Positions 60,673-64,000 of a stretch of 64,000 nt of DNA are shown one piece after another. Both the position numbers and the translations under genes were made by a program. Position 1 is the stretch's first letter; the number at the start of each line of letters is the position of its first letter. The stretch lies in contig NETF01000032.1 of NCBI GenBank assembly GCA_002172675.1, positions 26,572-90,571 of the forward strand, given 5' to 3'. The notes below the pieces were generated by a model. That model saw only the letters and a program-made list of their open reading frames with translations, was not told the origin of the DNA and searched no databases. Origin of the DNA: an unicellular cyanobacterium SU3. GTDB lineage: Bacteria > Cyanobacteriota > Cyanobacteriia > Cyanobacteriales > Microcystaceae.

Positions 60673-62916
60673 ATGTGGGAAGGTTTAAAACATTTTTTCT
60701 GGCAAACCCGTGGGGTGTGGGTGACAACGCCAACCGTAGCAGGGTTAGTGATACTGTTGCGTTTTGGAGGGGTATTACAAGGATGGGAATGGGACCTATT
60801 TGATTTTTACATGAAATCTCGTCCCTCAGAACCGAATGACCCTCGCATCGCTATTGTGGGTATTAATGAAAATGATTTACATCAACGCAACGAGTCCATT
60901 ATTAGCGATCAAGTTTTAGCAGAATTACTCAATAAATTAAAAGCCCAAAACCCTCGTGCCATTGGTTTAGATATCTATCGAGACTTACCCGTACCGCCAG
61001 GGAATGAAGAGTTAATGCAAATATTCGAGACAACCCCTAATCTTGTGGGTATTCAAAAAGTGGCCGGGGAAGTGGGATGGGAAACCGTCGCCCCGCCTCC
61101 TATTTTAAAAGAAAACGGTCAAGTGGGGGCAAATGACCTCATTTTTGATGGTGATAACCGAGTGAGACGGGGATTAATTTCCCTAGATACCAAAGACGGC
61201 GAAACCGTGTATAGTTTTAGTCTGCATCTAGCCTTACATTACCTTAATGCAGAAGGTATCGGCCCAGAGATGATAGAAGGAAGCGAGCAATGGAAACTCG
61301 GAAAAACCCTATTTTCTCCCCTGACACCCAATAATGGAGGTTATGTTCGCACCGATGCAGGGGGTTATCAACTCTTAATTAATTATCGGGGAGGAGATGG
61401 CACCTTTGAAACTGTGTCTATGACCGATATTCTTGAAGAGAAGGTGCCACCAGACTGGGCGAGCGATCGCGTTATTATTATTGGTAAAGTCGGGGAAAGC
61501 TTCAAAGACCTCTTTTTTACTCCTTATAGTAGCGGTTTAATTGGATTACCTGAACCCGTAGCAGGGGCCGAAATTCACGCTAATTTAGCTAGTCAGATGA
61601 TTAATGGGGCCCTGTATGGTCGTCCTATGTTTAAAACCTGGTCAGACCCCGTAGAATGGTTGTGGATCGTCTTTTGGGCAGGAACCGGGGCTACCTTAAC
61701 CTGGACGTTTCGCCACCAGCATGGGTCAAAAAACGCCTCCCTGAAGCGATGGGGAATCATTGTCGGGGCCGGAGTTATTTTAATGGGTAGTACCTATGTT
61801 GCCTTTCTTGAAGGGTGGTGGCTTCCTGTTGTTCCGCCGTTTTTAGCTTTTTTGGGGTCTTCTATAGCCATAACTGCTTATATTGCCCGTACAGCAGCCG
61901 ATATTCGTAAAACCTTTGGTCGTTATTTAACGGATCAAGTCGTGGCTAATTTGTTAGAAAATCCTGCCGCTTTATCTTTAGGAGGACAACGAAAAAAAAT
62001 TACTATTTTAACTTCAGATTTACGAGGATTTACCGCTACTTCAGAACGATTGCCCCCTGAAGAAGTGGTCAAAATTCTTAACTTTTATTTGGGTATAATG
62101 GCTGATGTCATTACTGAATATGAAGGAACCATTGACGAGTTTATGGGGGATGGCATTTTAGTTTTATTTGGTGCGCCTACTTCTAAAAAGGATGATGCAG
62201 AACGGGCGATCGCTTGTGCCATTGCGATGCAGTTAGCCATGAAATCCGTTAACGAACAGATGAAAGAATGGAAATTACCAACTTTAGAGATGGGCATTGG
62301 TATTAATACAGGGGAAGTTGTTGTCGGTAATATTGGTTCAGAAAAACGGACAAAATATGGAGTGGTAGGTTCTCAGGTTAATTTAACTTATCGAGTGGAA
62401 TCTTATACCCTCGGCGGACAAATTTTGATTTCTGAAGCAACGTTAAAAGAAGCAGAATCAATGATTATTATTGAATCAGAAAAACAAGTAACACCTAAAG
62501 GAGTTAAAGAACCTATTTCTATTTATGAAGTTGGGGGAATTAAAGGAGATTATAATTTATTTGTAGAGAAAAAAGAAGAAAGTTTTCTCAAAATACCTCA
62601 GCCCTTATTGCTTGAATACAGGATCTTAGACGGAAAAAATATTGCAGAAACTAAATATTATGGTCAGTTAGTAGAGTTATCAGAAAATGGTGGAATAATT
62701 GATTATAATCATAATGATCCTCAAGGTTTTATCTCAGGACTGACTAACATTAAGTGTAATTTATTAAGTTCTGACAATTATCAACCTATCAGTGATGATA
62801 TTTATGCTAAAGTGTTAGATAAATCTAATAATAATGGGGGTTTTTATATTCATTTTACCGCTAAACCCCCTCAAGTCACCAAACAACTAGAAGAACTTTA
62901 TCAAACTCTTGTCTAA
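60673..62916 (+). CDS. CHASE2-domain class III nucleotide cyclase
   Basis: The product has 747 residues. A first helix (about 15-33) and an extracytoplasmic CHASE2 sensor domain (about 45-310) are followed by three helices (about 330-405) and a class III cyclase domain (about 435-620). The two metal Asp residues are present in SDLRGFT (about 449) and EFMGDG (about 491), and VVGSQVNLTYRVES holds the ribose and transition-state part, with Ser where GDxVN is common. An unusual C-terminal ~110 residues (LLEYRILDGKNIAET...QLVELSENGGII) resembles a PilZ-like beta barrel. It most likely makes cAMP; the base choice is not proven. Confidence 0.88.
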   Translation: MWEGLKHFFWQTRGVWVTTPTVAGLVILLRFGGVLQGWEWDLFDFYMKSRPSEPNDPRIAIVGINENDLHQRNESIISDQVLAELLNKLKAQNPRAIGLDIYRDLPVPPGNEELMQIFETTPNLVGIQKVAGEVGWETVAPPPILKENGQVGANDLIFDGDNRVRRGLISLDTKDGETVYSFSLHLALHYLNAEGIGPEMIEGSEQWKLGKTLFSPLTPNNGGYVRTDAGGYQLLINYRGGDGTFETVSMTDILEEKVPPDWASDRVIIIGKVGESFKDLFFTPYSSGLIGLPEPVAGAEIHANLASQMINGALYGRPMFKTWSDPVEWLWIVFWAGTGATLTWTFRHQHGSKNASLKRWGIIVGAGVILMGSTYVAFLEGWWLPVVPPFLAFLGSSIAITAYIARTAADIRKTFGRYLTDQVVANLLENPAALSLGGQRKKITILTSDLRGFTATSERLPPEEVVKILNFYLGIMADVITEYEGTIDEFMGDGILVLFGAPTSKKDDAERAIACAIAMQLAMKSVNEQMKEWKLPTLEMGIGINTGEVVVGNIGSEKRTKYGVVGSQVNLTYRVESYTLGGQILISEATLKEAESMIIIESEKQVTPKGVKEPISIYEVGGIKGDYNLFVEKKEESFLKIPQPLLLEYRILDGKNIAETKYYGQLVELSENGGIIDYNHNDPQGFISGLTNIKCNLLSSDNYQPISDDIYAKVLDKSNNNGGFYIHFTAKPPQVTKQLEELYQTLV

Positions 62917-62969
62917 AGGTTTATAATAATAAACATTATACACAATTTAAACTTAGTTTATATCCGAGA

Positions 62970-63761
62970 ATGGCTCAATTACTTTTTTTAGGTTCAGGTT
63001 CAGCATTTACTGTTGGGGGTGATAATTTTCATTCTAATATATTTTTAATAACTGAAACAGGAAAAAAATTATTAATAGATTGTGGGTCTGATATTCGTTT
63101 TTCTTTGTATAAAGAAGGATTTTCCCATAAAGATATTACAGACATTTATATTAGTCACTTACATTCTGATCATGCTGGAGGGTTAGAATATGTAGGATTA
63201 ACCACTAAATTTGATCCCCAATGTGATAAACCGAATTTATACTTAAGTCATGATATTGTTACCAAGATTTGGGATAATACCTTATCAGGAGGAATGGGAT
63301 CAGTTGAAGGAGAAATTACCAATTTAGAAAGCTTTTTTAATGTAAATTCTATTGATAATAACCGACATTTTGTTTGGGAAACTATTAACTTTGAATTAGT
63401 AAAAACTATTCATATTAATAATGGAACTTATATAATGCCAAGCTATGGATTATTTTTTGAAGTTAATCATCAGAAAATTTTTATCACCAGTGATACTCAA
63501 TTATGTTATGAAAAACTACATAAGTATTATCAGCAAGCAGATATTATTTTTCATGATTGTGAAATCTCAAAGTATCCGACTCCTGTTCATTCCCATTATC
63601 AAGAATTAGTTAAGTTACCTGATAATATAAAACAAAAAATATGGTTATATGGTTATCAACCAAGAGAATTACCGAATGCAAAAGAAGATAGGTTTTTAGG
63701 TTTTGTTGAAAGAGGAGATAAATTTTTAATCAATGAAAATTATGTTAAAAGAAAGAATTAA
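62970..63761 (+). CDS. Metallo-beta-lactamase-fold hydrolase
   Basis: The product has 263 residues. SHLHSDHAGG is the HxHxDH metal motif (about residues 62-67), with D in LLIDCGSD before it and later TSDTQ and HDCEI sites for the second metal. LFLGSGSAF and the GLFFEV segment fit the RNase Z/phosphodiesterase-like side of the fold. The substrate is unknown; a cyclic-nucleotide or RNA target is possible and its place behind the cyclase is suggestive only. No signal peptide. Confidence 0.85.
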   Translation: MAQLLFLGSGSAFTVGGDNFHSNIFLITETGKKLLIDCGSDIRFSLYKEGFSHKDITDIYISHLHSDHAGGLEYVGLTTKFDPQCDKPNLYLSHDIVTKIWDNTLSGGMGSVEGEITNLESFFNVNSIDNNRHFVWETINFELVKTIHINNGTYIMPSYGLFFEVNHQKIFITSDTQLCYEKLHKYYQQADIIFHDCEISKYPTPVHSHYQELVKLPDNIKQKIWLYGYQPRELPNAKEDRFLGFVERGDKFLINENYVKRKN

Positions 63762-64000
63762 TGGATACTATTATAAATAAAATCTAATTGGGGTTTGCTG
63801 AAAAAGTTACTCAAAAATTTATGCCACTTTTGACCAAGAATTTTCTGACAAATCAATAAGTTTGAACACAGAAAAATGGTTTAAACTATAATCAAAATTA
63901 ATTAAAAGCTGATTAATTAGTTCATTTGTTTTGCTATTAGTAAATAAGGACAAAAAAAGCGACAAAAACTGCCTCAGCAGTTTAGAAAGATTGACAACTA
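63762..64000. other. End of window, no gene seen
   Basis: AT-rich sequence with several short ORF fragments and no recognised feature; the next gene may begin beyond the edge. Confidence 0.5.

Noticed and set aside
1..64000. tRNA, rRNA or known small RNA genes
   Set aside because: Reading the gaps showed no cloverleaf with a TTC arm, no 6S, SRP or tmRNA-like sequence; very diverged RNAs cannot be excluded by eye.

Overview
The window looks like chromosome of a unicellular cyanobacterium, most like the Crocosphaera/Cyanothece group. The evidence is frequent HIP1 octamers (GCGATCGC), low G+C, photosystem genes (psbZ, a Psb32-type TPM protein), a DesB-type fatty acid desaturase, a DUF1995 protein, and short repeats typical of these genomes. 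No rRNA, tRNA, CRISPR array or complete insertion sequence was found. The genus is an inference from style and was not checked by a search.

Layout. 1-8.9 kb: a truncated DUF4114 secreted protein, recO, a decayed toxin-antitoxin pair inserted behind recO, a frame-split membrane protein, ileS, an IS/MITE scar with a gene remnant, holB and an FHA protein. 9-22 kb: mostly housekeeping genes, namely a copper P-type ATPase, desB, psbZ, ribH, a phosphoribosyltransferase, a CsoR/InrS-type metal sensor, hemD, hspA, an SDR, DUF1995, a glutathione transferase and a GH57 amylase-type enzyme. 22.5-29.8 kb (minus strand): a pseudopilin locus with two tandem pilin-like surface proteins and three minor pseudopilins (PilV/HpsB-like, FimT/GspH-like, PilW/HpsC-like). 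30-37 kb: a caspase-fold protein lacking both catalytic residues, a Gld-type ABC transporter (ATPase, permease, GldG-like protein, DUF4340 protein) and a SPOR-like protein. 37-39 kb: mnmA and a RelBE-type pair whose toxin has a stop codon.

39-55 kb is an exopolysaccharide island, largely on the minus strand: six glycosyltransferases, a Wzm/Wzt ABC exporter with a C-terminal Wzt domain, two tandem sulfotransferases, a GMC oxidoreductase, a UDP-galactopyranose-mutase-like flavoprotein, a secreted GH10 glycanase and a two-gene HTTM module. It is flanked by a polytopic GT39-like protein and a remnant of another membrane protein. 58-64 kb returns to the plus strand: YtxH and DUF948 proteins, psb32, cobH, a CHASE2 adenylate/guanylate cyclase and a metallo-beta-lactamase-fold hydrolase.

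Possible system. Each tandem pilin-like gene carries the same GTGA-N6-TCAC dyad, a CRP/SYCRP1-type site, about 150 bp upstream, inside a duplicated upstream block. Together with the cyclase at 60.7 kb and the polysaccharide export island, this suggests a cAMP-controlled surface apparatus: pseudopilins helping to export or display a probably sulfated polysaccharide. Joint function is inference; the individual genes and sites are visible. A second theme is decay of toxins beside intact antitoxins, one case lying within a duplication of the recO 3' end.
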